In this document: in pieces, positions 17,936 through 27,791 of the stretch | Position numbering within the stretch: the stretch's first letter is position 1 | Layout of the letters: every line of letters starts with the position of its first letter | Origin: Muribaculaceae bacterium | GTDB taxonomy: Bacteria > Bacteroidota > Bacteroidia > Bacteroidales > Muribaculaceae | Length of the DNA: 58,582 nucleotides | Assembly (NCBI GenBank): GCA_023665425.1 | Contig: JAMPDX010000007.1 | Location: 1-58,582 of the forward strand | Reading direction: 5' to 3' | Position numbers and translations under genes: made by a program | The notes under the pieces: model-generated | The model's input: only the letters and a program-made list of their open reading frames with translations | What the model was told of the DNA's origin: nothing | The model's database searches: none

Positions 17936-19192
17936 ATGAAAATATATAATAGATGGATATATGCCGTTGTTGTAATAGCCGGCATGACATCATTTTCAAA
18001 CACATACGCCGCTACGGACTCCTGCTCGGAATTCGTCAGAGTGCAGGGCCCTGACCTTATCAAGCCCGACGGCTCAAAACTCTTTATCGAGGGCACCAAT
18101 CTTGGCAACTGGCTCAACCCAGAAGGGTATATGTTTGGTTTTGGGAGAATGAATGCTCCTCGCCAAATCAATGACACCTTTTGCGAGCTTGTCGGCCCTG
18201 ACAAGACAGCTGAATTCTGGCAGCAATTCAAGGACAATTATATCACCAAGGCAGACATAGATTTCATAGCTTCTACCGGAGCAAATACCATTCGCCTGCC
18301 GTTCCATTACAAACTCTTCACCGACGAAGATTACATGGGCCTCACCTCCAATCAAGATGGGTTTGCCCGTATAGACAGTGTGGTGTCATGGTGCAAGGCC
18401 AACGACCTCTATCTCATCCTCGATATGCATGATGCTCCCGGCGGCCAGACCGGTGACAATATTGATGACTCATACGGATACCCCTGGCTGTTTGAGAGCG
18501 AAAAGAGTCAGCAACAATTTGTGGACATCTGGCGCTCTATAGCCGATAATTATAAAGATGAACCTGTCATCCTCGGCTATGAGCTTATCAACGAGCCAAT
18601 AGCAACCTACTTTGACAATCAAGATGAGCTCAACTCCAAGCTCGAACCATTACATAAAAGGGCCGTCGCCGCAATTCGCGAGGTAGACCCTAACCACATC
18701 ATCCTGATAGGCGCCCCTCAATGGAACAGCAATTTCGAGCCATTGAAGGACACCGATTATGATCCTCAGCTCATGTTCACCTGCCACCGCTATGGTGGGG
18801 AGCCCACAGCCGAGGCTATAAAATCATATATTGATTTTCGCGACAAGACCAACCGCCCCATGTATATGGGTGAGATAGGTCATAACACCGACCAATGGCA
18901 GGCAGACTTTGTGAAGGTGATGAAGGACAATAACATAGGTTACACCTTCTGGCCGTATAAGAAGCGCGATAGCAGCTGCATGATGGGTATCGTGATGCCC
19001 GAAGAGTGGGAGGAAGTGGTGAAGTTTGCCGAAGGACCGCATCACACATTCTCTGAGATACGCGAGGCCAAACCTGACCGCGCCAAGGCTCAGATAGCCC
19101 TCGATAAATTTATCGAGCAATGCCAAACCGTGAATTGTGTGCCGCAGACATCATATATCGAGTCAATGGGGCTAACCATACCCTTAAAATAA
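17936..19192 (+). CDS. GH5-family secreted beta-glucanase
   Basis: 418 residues with a cleavable signal peptide (about 1-25, ending NTYAA). A (beta/alpha)8 GH5 fold is indicated by GTNLGNWLNPEGY (near 53), ANTIRLPFHY, catalytic acid E220 in YELINEP, and nucleophile E313 in MGEIGH. GH5 enzymes of this type hydrolyse internal or terminal beta-glucosidic bonds. No lipobox is seen, so a periplasmic place is likely. The gene begins about 50 bp after the terminator and is followed by two GH3 genes with gaps of 10 and 18 bp. The precise subfamily and linkage (beta-1,3, 1,4 or 1,6) were not determined. Confidence 0.85.
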   Translation: MKIYNRWIYAVVVIAGMTSFSNTYAATDSCSEFVRVQGPDLIKPDGSKLFIEGTNLGNWLNPEGYMFGFGRMNAPRQINDTFCELVGPDKTAEFWQQFKDNYITKADIDFIASTGANTIRLPFHYKLFTDEDYMGLTSNQDGFARIDSVVSWCKANDLYLILDMHDAPGGQTGDNIDDSYGYPWLFESEKSQQQFVDIWRSIADNYKDEPVILGYELINEPIATYFDNQDELNSKLEPLHKRAVAAIREVDPNHIILIGAPQWNSNFEPLKDTDYDPQLMFTCHRYGGEPTAEAIKSYIDFRDKTNRPMYMGEIGHNTDQWQADFVKVMKDNNIGYTFWPYKKRDSSCMMGIVMPEEWEEVVKFAEGPHHTFSEIREAKPDRAKAQIALDKFIEQCQTVNCVPQTSYIESMGLTIPLK

Positions 19193-19202
19193 TCATATCA
19201 AA

Positions 19203-21437
19203 ATGAAGACCACGTTAATATCAATTTTTATGTGTGCCTCCGCCCTGTGTGGCTATGCAGCCCTTCCGGTATATCTGGACGATAGCAAGCCGATCGAGGA
19301 GCGTGTGGAGGACGCATTGTCGCGCATGACATTGCGTGAGAAAATTAATATCATACACGCTCAGTCCAAGTTTAGCGCTCCCGGTGTGCCCCGTCTGGGT
19401 GTGCCCGAGATATGGTGCACCGACGGACCCATGGGAGTACGCCCCGAAGTCCTCTGGGATGAATGGGAGCAGGCGCAATGGACCAACGACTCTTGCACAG
19501 CCTTCCCCTCGCTCACAGCACTTGCTGCCACCTGGGACCCCGACATGGCTCTGCTTTATGGCAAGAGCATTGGTGAGGAGGCACGCTTCCGCAACAAGAG
19601 TGTGCTGTTGGGGCCCGGTATCAACATTTACCGTACACCCCTTAATGGTCGCAATTTCGAATATATGGGTGAGGACCCGTTCCTCACGGCCACAATGGTA
19701 GTGCCTTATGTGAAAGGTGTGCAGAGCAACGGCGTGGCCGCCTGTGTGAAGCATTTTGCCCTAAATAACAATGAGATAAACCGACATACATCAAACCCTA
19801 TAGTGGACGACCGCACACTGTATGAGATTTATCTTCCCGGCTTCAAGGCTGCGGCTCAACAGGGCGAGGCATGGACCTTTATGGGCGGATATAACCTCTT
19901 CCGCGGCGAACATGCCAGCTATAACCCCATACTCATGAATGATATCCTCAAGGGTGAATGGGGATGGGATGGTGCCGTGATTTCTGACTGGGGTGCTGTG
20001 CATGACACCCCAACAGCTGTGACCGGTGGTCTTGATATGGAGTTCGGCTCATGGACCAACGGCCTGACAAACGGTGCCTCTAATGCCTATGACAATTACT
20101 TCCTGGCCGAGCCCTATCTGCAGGGTATACAAGATGGTACATACTCCGAAGATGAACTAAATGACAAGGTGCGCCGTGTGCTGCGACTCACCTTCCGCAC
20201 CGCCATGGACCGCAACCGTCCCTTCGGCGCACTGAACTCTGATGAGCATGTGGAGGCCTGCCGCGAGATAGGCCAAGAAGGGGTTGTGCTCCTCCAGAAC
20301 AAGAATAACCTGCTCCCGCTGAATACGGCCAAAGTCAAGAAAATAGCCGTGATAGGGGAGAACGCCATCAAGATGATGACAGTAGGTGGCGGTTCCTCTT
20401 CGCTTAAAGCTCGCTATGAAATCACTCCTCTCGACGGTCTCAAGTCCCGTGTGGGAGATGAGGCCGAGATAATTTATGCCCGAGGTTATGTGGGTGATAT
20501 CACCGGCGAATACAATGGTGTGGTCACCGGCCAGGACTTGTCAGACAACCGCACACCGGAAGAGCTTACTGCTGAGGCCCTGCAGGTGGCAAAAGATGCA
20601 GATGTAGTCCTTTTCTTCGGCGGCCTAAATAAGAGTGAACATCAAGATTGTGAAGACTCAGACCGCGAGACGATTGACCTCCCGTACGGTCAGAATGAAT
20701 TGATTGAGGCAATTGCCAAAGTGAATCCTAACATCGCTGTAATAAATATCAGCGGCACAGGTGTGGCTATACCATGGACCAATAAGGTGGCATCAATCAT
20801 GCAGGCATGGTATCTCGGCAACGAGACCGGCAACACCCTGGCATCTCTCATCATGGGTGATGTCAACCCCAGCGGCAAGCTACCGTATACATATTATGCA
20901 AGCCTTGACCAAGTAGGTGCACACAAGCTTGGCGAATACCCCGGTCACAAAGGAATTGATGCTCTCGGTAATGAGGTTTGGGATATGCCCTACAATGAGG
21001 GCATATACGTGGGCTATCGCTTCACAGACAAGAACAAAATCAAACCCACATTCCCCTTTGGCCACGGCCTGAGCTATACCACCTTCAAGTATGGCAAAGC
21101 TGCAGTAGACAAGACACAAGGCTCCGTGGATGATACTTTCACAGTCACAGTGCCCGTCACAAACACCGGTGCCGTCAAGGGCAAAGAAGTGGTGCAACTG
21201 TATGTCTCAGACATCAAGTCAAGTGTAGACCGCCCCGTCAAGGAGCTGAAAGGTTTTAAGAAAGTGGAGCTTGAGCCGGGCCAAACTGCTGATGTCACTA
21301 TCGAAGTGAAGGGCAGCGATTTGGGGTTCTTTGATGCAGCAAAACATGAATGGGTAGTAGAGCCCGGCGAGTTTGATGTTCTGGTAGGCTCATCAGCCAC
21401 CGATATCCGCTCCAAGACTCGCTTTGCAATAAAATAA
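19203..21437 (+). CDS. GH3 beta-glucosidase-like enzyme (first copy)
   Basis: 744 residues with a signal peptide (about 1-19). GH3 N-terminal TIM barrel with RNFEYMGEDPFL and nucleophile D262 in VISDWG, then the GH3 C-terminal domain (from about 365, VVLLQNKNNLLPL) and a fibronectin-like C-terminal domain (about 640-744, VTNTG...VVQLYV). It should release glucose from the non-reducing ends of beta-gluco-oligosaccharides in the periplasm. It lies 10 bp after GH5. It shares only family-level similarity with the next GH3, so the two probably have different linkage or chain-length preferences. Confidence 0.9.
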   Translation: MKTTLISIFMCASALCGYAALPVYLDDSKPIEERVEDALSRMTLREKINIIHAQSKFSAPGVPRLGVPEIWCTDGPMGVRPEVLWDEWEQAQWTNDSCTAFPSLTALAATWDPDMALLYGKSIGEEARFRNKSVLLGPGINIYRTPLNGRNFEYMGEDPFLTATMVVPYVKGVQSNGVAACVKHFALNNNEINRHTSNPIVDDRTLYEIYLPGFKAAAQQGEAWTFMGGYNLFRGEHASYNPILMNDILKGEWGWDGAVISDWGAVHDTPTAVTGGLDMEFGSWTNGLTNGASNAYDNYFLAEPYLQGIQDGTYSEDELNDKVRRVLRLTFRTAMDRNRPFGALNSDEHVEACREIGQEGVVLLQNKNNLLPLNTAKVKKIAVIGENAIKMMTVGGGSSSLKARYEITPLDGLKSRVGDEAEIIYARGYVGDITGEYNGVVTGQDLSDNRTPEELTAEALQVAKDADVVLFFGGLNKSEHQDCEDSDRETIDLPYGQNELIEAIAKVNPNIAVINISGTGVAIPWTNKVASIMQAWYLGNETGNTLASLIMGDVNPSGKLPYTYYASLDQVGAHKLGEYPGHKGIDALGNEVWDMPYNEGIYVGYRFTDKNKIKPTFPFGHGLSYTTFKYGKAAVDKTQGSVDDTFTVTVPVTNTGAVKGKEVVQLYVSDIKSSVDRPVKELKGFKKVELEPGQTADVTIEVKGSDLGFFDAAKHEWVVEPGEFDVLVGSSATDIRSKTRFAIK

Positions 21438-21455
21438 AATTAGAGCACTAATAAT

Positions 21456-23786
21456 ATGAAACAAGCTATTTCTTTAACCCTTTTGGCAATGACATCAGTG
21501 GGTGCGTTTGCCGAGCCGGTGCCACCGGCAATTGCTCCGGATCCGGCTCTTGAAGCCCGAGTGCAACAGATAGTAGGCAACATGAGCCTCGATGACAAAG
21601 TGGGGCAGATGTGTGAGGTGGTCATTGACCTCGTGTGCAAAGACCAACCAGAGGATGGCAAGGTGGTGACCGACCCGGCTAAACTGGAAACCATCTTCAA
21701 TAAATATCGTGTGGGCTCAATTCTGAATACTGCTCAGGGTCATGCTCAAGGCCTTGACACCTGGTATCGGCTCATAAGCGATATTCAGGAAGCCTCAATG
21801 AAGTATATCGGTATACCCGATGTCTATGGTGTGGACCAAAATCATGGTACTACTTACACCTCCGGTGGTACACTCTTCCCACAAGAAATAAATATGGCCG
21901 CCACCTTCAATAGAGCGTTGACAGAGGAGGGGGCTCGTATATGCGCTTATGAGAGTCGTGCCGCCTGCATTCCATGGGTGTACAATCCGGTGATGGACCT
22001 GGGCCGTAACCCCGTGTGGAGTCGCATCTGGGAGAGCTTTGGTGAGGACCCATATATTAACGGCGAGATGGCTGCAGCCATGGTGCGTGGATACCAGGGT
22101 TCTGACCCTAACCATCTCGGGGTGCTCAATGTGGGCTCATGTCTCAAGCATTATATGGCTTACGGTAATCCGGTGAGTGGCAAAGACCGCACACCCGCCT
22201 CTATCAATCCCGTGGACTTGCGTGAGAAGTATTTCCAGCCCTTCAAAGTAGCCATTCGCGCCGGCGCACTCTCAGTAATGGTCAACTCGGGCCTGAACAA
22301 TGGTATGCCCTTCCATGCCAACCATGAGATGCTCACCGAGTGGCTTAAGGAGGATCTCAACTGGGATGGAATGATTGTCACTGACTGGGCTGACATCCAC
22401 AACCTTTATAACCGCGACAAGATTGCAGCCGACTATAAAGAGGCCATCATGCTCAGCATCAATGCAGGTGTGGATATGTCCATGACCCCGTATGATGTGG
22501 AGTTCTGCACGCTGCTCAAGGAGCTTGTGCAGGAGGGTAAAGTGCCTATGGAGCGCATTGATGACGCCGTGAGCCGCATCATACGTTTCAAGCTACGTCT
22601 GGGCCTGTTTGAGACCCCGGTCACCAACCCCAAGGATTATCCCCTCTTCGGCAGCAAACAGCACGCCGAGGCTGCCCTCGAGAGCGCACTGCAGAGCGAA
22701 ATCCTGTTGAAGAATGAGAACTCAGTGCTTCCACTCAAAAAGGGTGCCAAGATATTGCTTACAGGCCCTAATGCCAACTCTATGCGTACCCTCAACGGTG
22801 GGTGGTCTTATACATGGCAGGGCACCGATGAGCCCCAATACCATGAACAGTATAACACCATCTATGAGGCCTTTTGCAACCGCTTCGGCAAGAAGAATGT
22901 AGTGCTGTGTCAGGGCATCGACTATGTGCAGGACTATGGCAAATGGGAAGAAGAGCAGAATGTTGATATCCATGCAGCTGTGAATGCCGCCAAGGATGTG
23001 GATGTCATCGTGGCCTGCATCGGCGAGAATTCTTATTGCGAGACTCCCGGAAATACCAATGACCTGCACCTATCAGCTAATCAGACAGCCCTTGTCAAGG
23101 CATTGGCCGAGACAGGCAAGCCCGTGGTGCTGGTGCTCAACGAGGGGCGCCCGCGCATCATCCGCGAGATTGAACCCTTGGCATATGGCATCATTGACAT
23201 ATTGCTACCCGGCAACTATGGTGGCGACGCTTTGGCTCAGTTGATGGCCGGTGACAAGAACTTCAGTGCTAAACTGCCGTACACTTACCCCAAGTGGATA
23301 AATGCCTTGGCTACGTACGACCACAAGCCTTGCGAGACAGTGGCTACCATGAGTGGCGCTTACAACTATAATGCCGACATTGATGTGCAATGGCCCTTCG
23401 GCTATGGCATCAGCTATACCACATTTGCTTATTCAGACCTCAAGGTTGACAAGGCAGAGTTTTCTCCCGCCGATGAGCTCACTGTCACTGTCACTGTCAC
23501 CAATACCGGTGAGCGCGAAGGTATGGAGCCGGTGATATTGTACAGCAGCGACTTGATAGCCTCACTCTCACCTGACGTGCTGCGTGTGCGTGGCTTTGAG
23601 AAGGTATCTCTCAAGCCTGGCGAGAGCAAGCAGGTGAGCTTCAAGCTCCCCGCTTCTGATTTGGCTTTCGTGAATTATCAAGGCAAGTGGACGCTGGAGA
23701 AAGGTGACTTCGACTTCACCATCGGCACACTCAAGGCCCGCACCACTTGTACCGAGACAATAGTCTATCCGACCCCGAATATCTAA
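21456..23786 (+). CDS. GH3 beta-glucosidase-like enzyme (second copy)
   Basis: 776 residues with a signal peptide (about 1-20). The GH3 barrel shows nucleophile D310 in MIVTDWADI, with WSRIWESFGEDPYI earlier. The GH3_C domain begins near 405 (ILLKNENSVLPL) and a fibronectin-like domain ends the protein. DKVGQM in the N-terminus is typical of exo-acting beta-glucosidases/exoglucanases of the BglX type. It is the last gene of the glycan locus; a 430-bp gene-free stretch follows. Confidence 0.9.
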   Translation: MKQAISLTLLAMTSVGAFAEPVPPAIAPDPALEARVQQIVGNMSLDDKVGQMCEVVIDLVCKDQPEDGKVVTDPAKLETIFNKYRVGSILNTAQGHAQGLDTWYRLISDIQEASMKYIGIPDVYGVDQNHGTTYTSGGTLFPQEINMAATFNRALTEEGARICAYESRAACIPWVYNPVMDLGRNPVWSRIWESFGEDPYINGEMAAAMVRGYQGSDPNHLGVLNVGSCLKHYMAYGNPVSGKDRTPASINPVDLREKYFQPFKVAIRAGALSVMVNSGLNNGMPFHANHEMLTEWLKEDLNWDGMIVTDWADIHNLYNRDKIAADYKEAIMLSINAGVDMSMTPYDVEFCTLLKELVQEGKVPMERIDDAVSRIIRFKLRLGLFETPVTNPKDYPLFGSKQHAEAALESALQSEILLKNENSVLPLKKGAKILLTGPNANSMRTLNGGWSYTWQGTDEPQYHEQYNTIYEAFCNRFGKKNVVLCQGIDYVQDYGKWEEEQNVDIHAAVNAAKDVDVIVACIGENSYCETPGNTNDLHLSANQTALVKALAETGKPVVLVLNEGRPRIIREIEPLAYGIIDILLPGNYGGDALAQLMAGDKNFSAKLPYTYPKWINALATYDHKPCETVATMSGAYNYNADIDVQWPFGYGISYTTFAYSDLKVDKAEFSPADELTVTVTVTNTGEREGMEPVILYSSDLIASLSPDVLRVRGFEKVSLKPGESKQVSFKLPASDLAFVNYQGKWTLEKGDFDFTIGTLKARTTCTETIVYPTPNI

Positions 23787-24145
23787 CCTGATGAATTAAT
23801 AAATTGTGGCAGGGAGTATCATAAATCGATTTGAGAAATTTTATGTTGCAGCATGCTGATATACAGCGGTGCAATTTGTAAATTCAAGTTTCGCAAGTTA
23901 ACGTGTAAAACATTAACAAGCAGTAAATCGGCGAGCTGCGCACGCCTTTTGCCTGTCTAACCAACCCCGTACACCCACGGCTATCGCCGCGTGTGTACGG
24001 AGTTACTATAAGTCGGTGTCCTTACGGACACTCCTAACCATAACATATCAATAGGATACTACCTCCGAAACTCGAATTTGTAAATTATATAAAATATTCG
24101 GTTTATGACTCTTCCTGCTATGCTTTTATTAGACACACTCTTATT
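23787..24145. other. Gene-free stretch after the PUL with two hairpins
   Basis: No coding sequence is supported here. CCGTACAC (23967-23974) pairs with GTGTACGG (23993-24000) around an inner CGGC/GCCG stem, and GTGTCC/GGACAC forms a second small hairpin near 24015-24030. Neither has a U-tract. They could terminate the glycosidase operon or belong to an unannotated small RNA. Confidence 0.4.
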
Positions 24146-24217
24146 GATGATTTAAAAATACCAAGTTGGTATTCTTAATCATCATACAAAATTTTACCAA
24201 TTTATTTTTTAATCATC
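24146..24217. terminator. AT-rich hairpin repeat between convergent genes
   Basis: GATGATTTAAAAATACCA (24146-24163) pairs with TGGTATTCTTAATCATC (about 24167-24183). A second right arm TTATTTTTTAATCATCAC (about 24200-24217) matches the palindrome at 44430-44471. The unit supplies the TGA stop of the minus-strand gene. It probably acts as a two-way terminator. Confidence 0.55.
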
Positions 24218-25898
24218 ACTTAGTCGGCTGTGGGCGGAAGAAGGTCTTTTGAGCGACATCGTCATTGTCCGGGAATGAGCAGCCCATCAAATCCATCAAG
24301 GTATAAATAAGGTCTGTGAGGTGTGGTGAATTGTCAGTTGAGCTTTCAATCCTATTTGCCAATGTGGGATGCTTCTGCTTGAACACCGGGCTGAGGTAGA
24401 CATAGAAGGGCACCGGCAGAGCAGCCTGAATGCTCACCTGATTGCCGGTTATGGCATGACCGTAGTATGTGGGGGAGGATTGAAACACGTCCTGACCATG
24501 GTCTGAGAGGTAAATCACCACGGCATCGGCATCCTCATACTTCTTTATGATTGTGCTCACCACCATGTCGTTATAATAGATGGAGTTATCATAATCTGCA
24601 ATGATCCTACGCTGTAGGTCGGTAGGCAAATCGTATTCCTTCGGGGTGAAAATCTTGTACCCCTCGGGGGTGCGGAATTGGTAATCAATATGATTGCCCA
24701 TCAGATGAATCAAAGTGAGTGTGCGACGGTCCTTCTTCAAATGCTTGTCTATGATTGGTAATAAGTCAGCATCAAATCCAGTCTGCTTCTCCTCGAGGGT
24801 ATTTGTGAACTCCACGTCGTCGCAAAAATAGGCTATTTTGGTAGTGGGGGTATCATAAAAGCCCTTTTCGGCTTGGTTTGATAGCCATATAGTGGTGTAT
24901 CCGGCCTTTTGGGCCACCTCCAAGAATGTCAGACACTCATTCCAGTTTTTATCCGGTTGGTCATTATAGGTGCCTATCATGTGCTGAAAGCATGAGATGG
25001 TGTGCTGCGCTGAAGCCACTGCCGATTTGAACACAAACAAACACGAATCTTGCTCCATAGCCATTAGATGCGGCTGATTGTGTACATTATAACCATACAG
25101 CTCGGAGTGGGAGGTGCTGTGAGACTCACCGAAGATAACCACAATATTGAGAGGGGAGTCATCGGTATTGATATTGAGCTCGGGATTTTGCGGTATGATA
25201 GGGAGTCCGGTATCTACCCTGAAAAATAAGCGCACTTTGCTTTCAAAAGATGAATAAGCCATGTATGTGCACGGGTATTTGATATATAAGACAAAAAATC
25301 CTATTAGCATGACCGGAAACCCGTATCTGATAAATTTGCAGACGCGAGGACCTCTATCATGTAGCCAACGGCGCAGATATTTACCAATGAGTATGGAGCC
25401 GGCAAGGTATATGGCTATTGCAGCTACAACGGATATGATTAACGTCAATGCAAGACGCGTATCGCTATATGCCGCAAGATAGTTATAACATTCCTCTATG
25501 TTGGATGCCACAATCACAGCGGGAATATCTTCGTTAAACAGCCTATTAGAAATTAAGAACGGTACCAAGTCCAGCAAGTAATCTGAGGCAAATGCTATCA
25601 GCGCAAGTGTTAGCCATATAGCGGCGCATACTTTGCAAACTCTGCGAAGGAGATTATACACCAACAGGACGAGCCAAGTAATGGGTAAAGTGTTTGCAAT
25701 GAGCAGGCAGAGGGCCTTGAGCGGGCCTTCAGGTATCAGTCTGGGATTAATAAACACAGAGATGTAATAAGGCACCATCTGCAGAAAGAGAATAAGCAGC
25801 ATCAAGCCCGGCGTGCGCACAAATGGAGCTGTCAAGGCATTGAGCAGAGTAGTGTCAGCCCATGCAGCAAAGCTATGTATTTTCTGTTTCAGTGACAT
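24216..25898 (-). CDS. Phosphoethanolamine transferase-like membrane enzyme (copy 2)
   Basis: 560 residues. About five membrane helices fill residues 20-220, then an alkaline-phosphatase/sulfatase fold catalytic domain. GESHSTSHSELYGY near 256 marks the nucleophile site (Ser or Thr after GE in EptA/CptA relatives). HLMGNH and SDHGQD (near 464) are metal-binding motifs. Enzymes of this family (EptA, CptA, OpgE) move phosphoethanolamine from phosphatidylethanolamine to lipid A, core sugars or glycans at the periplasmic face; lipid A modification raises resistance to cationic peptides. It starts 4 bp after the stop of its paralogue, in one operon. The acceptor is unknown. Confidence 0.8.
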   Translation of the reverse strand: MSLKQKIHSFAAWADTTLLNALTAPFVRTPGLMLLILFLQMVPYYISVFINPRLIPEGPLKALCLLIANTLPITWLVLLVYNLLRRVCKVCAAIWLTLALIAFASDYLLDLVPFLISNRLFNEDIPAVIVASNIEECYNYLAAYSDTRLALTLIISVVAAIAIYLAGSILIGKYLRRWLHDRGPRVCKFIRYGFPVMLIGFFVLYIKYPCTYMAYSSFESKVRLFFRVDTGLPIIPQNPELNINTDDSPLNIVVIFGESHSTSHSELYGYNVHNQPHLMAMEQDSCLFVFKSAVASAQHTISCFQHMIGTYNDQPDKNWNECLTFLEVAQKAGYTTIWLSNQAEKGFYDTPTTKIAYFCDDVEFTNTLEEKQTGFDADLLPIIDKHLKKDRRTLTLIHLMGNHIDYQFRTPEGYKIFTPKEYDLPTDLQRRIIADYDNSIYYNDMVVSTIIKKYEDADAVVIYLSDHGQDVFQSSPTYYGHAITGNQVSIQAALPVPFYVYLSPVFKQKHPTLANRIESSTDNSPHLTDLIYTLMDLMGCSFPDNDDVAQKTFFRPQPTK

Positions 25899-25902
25899 AT
25901 CA

Positions 25903-27594
25903 TTACAAAGGACGGAAGAAGGTCTTTTGAGCTACATCGTTATTGTCCGGGAAGGAGCAACCCATCAAATCCATCAAGGTATAAATAAGGTTTGTGAGGT
26001 GGGGCGGATTGTCAGTTGAGTTCTCAATTCTATTGGTTACAGCGGGATGCTTCTGCTTGAACATCGGGCTGAGATAGACATAGAAGGGCACCGCGAGGGC
26101 TGCCTCGGCGCTGCGCTTGTTGTTAGGCTTGGCATGGCCGAAGAAGTCCGGCGATGACTGGAAGAGGTCCTGACCATGGTCTGACAGGTATATCACTACC
26201 GCATCAGCATCCCGGTATTTGTTCATTATGGTGCTCACTACATAATCGTTATAGAGTATGCTGTTGTCGTAGGCCGAGATTACCTCTTTCTGCTTGTCAG
26301 TGGACAACTCATAGTCATCGGGTTTGAAGCGCTTAAAGTTCTCCGGCGAGCGCTGTGTGTAATCTATGTGGCTCCCCTGCAAGTGAATTACGGTGAGGGT
26401 GCGATTGTCTTTGTTCAGATGCTTGTCAATAATGGGGAATAGCTCCTCATCAAATTCCGTACGTTTATGCATACCGTCATTTGTAAACTCGATGCTATTG
26501 CAATATTGAGCAATCTTTGTTATCGGGTTTTCATGGAAGCCCTTTGCAGATTGGTTTGAGAGCCATGTGGTGGTGTATCCGGCCTTATTGGCCACCTCCA
26601 GGAACGTGAGACACTCATACCAGTTTTTATCAGACTCGCCGTTGTATGTGCCAACCATGTGCTCAAGACACTCGATGGTGTGCAGCTCTGAGGCTATTGG
26701 CGATTTGAAAACAAATAGGGTTGAGTCTTCCAGCAGCTTGTTGAGACGTGGCTCATTTGGCTTATCATAGCCGTAGAGCTGCGAATGAGTGCTGCTGTGA
26801 GACTCCCCTATGATTACCACGATTGTAAGAGGAGAGTCCTCTGTATTGATGTTTAGCACGGGATTTTGCGGCACTATAGGGTGACCTGAGTCTATGGATG
26901 CAAACTCCACAATCTTACCCTTGATATTGGTGCTCGCCATTTTTGATACTGACAGCGTGATATTGCAAATTACACAGCCGGCCACGATTATTACCAAAAT
27001 ATATTTGATAGTCTTAATCACTGCACCACCTCTTCTGCTTAACAAACGGCGTAAATACCGCCCCACGAGAATTGAACCGATGAAGTATGAAGCTATAAAT
27101 GAGCCGATGTAAAGCAGGAAAGATTGCACCAACGAGCCGTTAAGGTATGTGGCTATGAAGTTGCAGCTCTCGTCAAAGTTTGAAGCAAGCAAGACGGCTG
27201 CGATGCCTCGATGAAACTCCTGATTGTAAATTGTCACCAGCCCGAAGTCTATTAGCCAATTGGTAAAAAAAACTATCAGTGTGAGTGTTATCCATATACC
27301 GGCACATATCTTACTTGCTCGGCGTAAGAGGTTGTAAATCAACAGCCCCAACCATGCAAACAGTAATGAGTTTGCAAATAGAATACCGGTGGCAGCCACA
27401 GCACCCTCGGGAATACACCATGGGCGTATATGCACATACATGTGGTATGGCACCACAACCTGCATCACGAGCAATACCATCATCAGACCCGGAGTGTGCA
27501 CAAAAGGTGCCGTCAGCGCATTTAGCAGCTTGGTGTCTGCCCACCTCCCCAAATTATGTATCTTGCTATTATGTGTCTTACTATTAACTGACAT
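25903..27594 (-). CDS. Phosphoethanolamine transferase-like membrane enzyme (copy 1)
   Basis: 563 residues from ATG 27594. Architecture as in its downstream paralogue: five membrane helices, then the sulfatase-fold domain with GESHSSTHSQLYGY near 262, HLQGSHIDY and SDHGQDLF. The two proteins are alike along their whole length, including the C-terminal NDVAQKTFFRP, so they arose by tandem duplication. The in-frame start at 27618 is rejected because it lies only about 14 bp from the -7 box at 27632, which leaves almost no leader. The first gene's N-terminal extension contains a short NSKxHN duplication. Confidence 0.8.
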   Translation of the reverse strand: MSVNSKTHNSKIHNLGRWADTKLLNALTAPFVHTPGLMMVLLVMQVVVPYHMYVHIRPWCIPEGAVAATGILFANSLLFAWLGLLIYNLLRRASKICAGIWITLTLIVFFTNWLIDFGLVTIYNQEFHRGIAAVLLASNFDESCNFIATYLNGSLVQSFLLYIGSFIASYFIGSILVGRYLRRLLSRRGGAVIKTIKYILVIIVAGCVICNITLSVSKMASTNIKGKIVEFASIDSGHPIVPQNPVLNINTEDSPLTIVVIIGESHSSTHSQLYGYDKPNEPRLNKLLEDSTLFVFKSPIASELHTIECLEHMVGTYNGESDKNWYECLTFLEVANKAGYTTTWLSNQSAKGFHENPITKIAQYCNSIEFTNDGMHKRTEFDEELFPIIDKHLNKDNRTLTVIHLQGSHIDYTQRSPENFKRFKPDDYELSTDKQKEVISAYDNSILYNDYVVSTIMNKYRDADAVVIYLSDHGQDLFQSSPDFFGHAKPNNKRSAEAALAVPFYVYLSPMFKQKHPAVTNRIENSTDNPPHLTNLIYTLMDLMGCSFPDNNDVAQKTFFRPL

Positions 27595-27631
27595 AGACTT
27601 AGTAACTATGCTAAACATTCAAATCAAAGTG

Positions 27632-27664
27632 CAAAGGTACAATTTTTTCAAGATAACCCACAAA
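27632..27664 (-). promoter_or_regulatory. Promoter for the transferase pair
   Basis: On the minus strand TTTG (27664-27661) is followed after 21 bp by TACCTTTG (27639-27632), an excellent Bacteroidetes promoter. Transcription should start near 27625, which fixes the translation start at 27594. Confidence 0.75.
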
Positions 27665-27704
27665 CTATCTTAGCCCTAACACCCCCTATTCCAATTTTTT
27701 TTAT

Positions 27705-27712
27705 TAATTTTG
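27705..27712 (+). promoter_or_regulatory. -7 box for the DpnII-type operon
   Basis: TAATTTTG fits TAnnTTTG, with transcription start expected near 27719 and the methylase ATG at 27792. The DNA upstream is T-rich with no clear -33 element. It is divergent from the promoter of the transferase pair. Confidence 0.5.
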
Positions 27713-27791
27713 CACTTAGACTCCACCAATTGCAGGTTAAGAGTGAGCCTAATAAAAAATGAGATGTAAGGTTACATCTTCCGAATTAATT

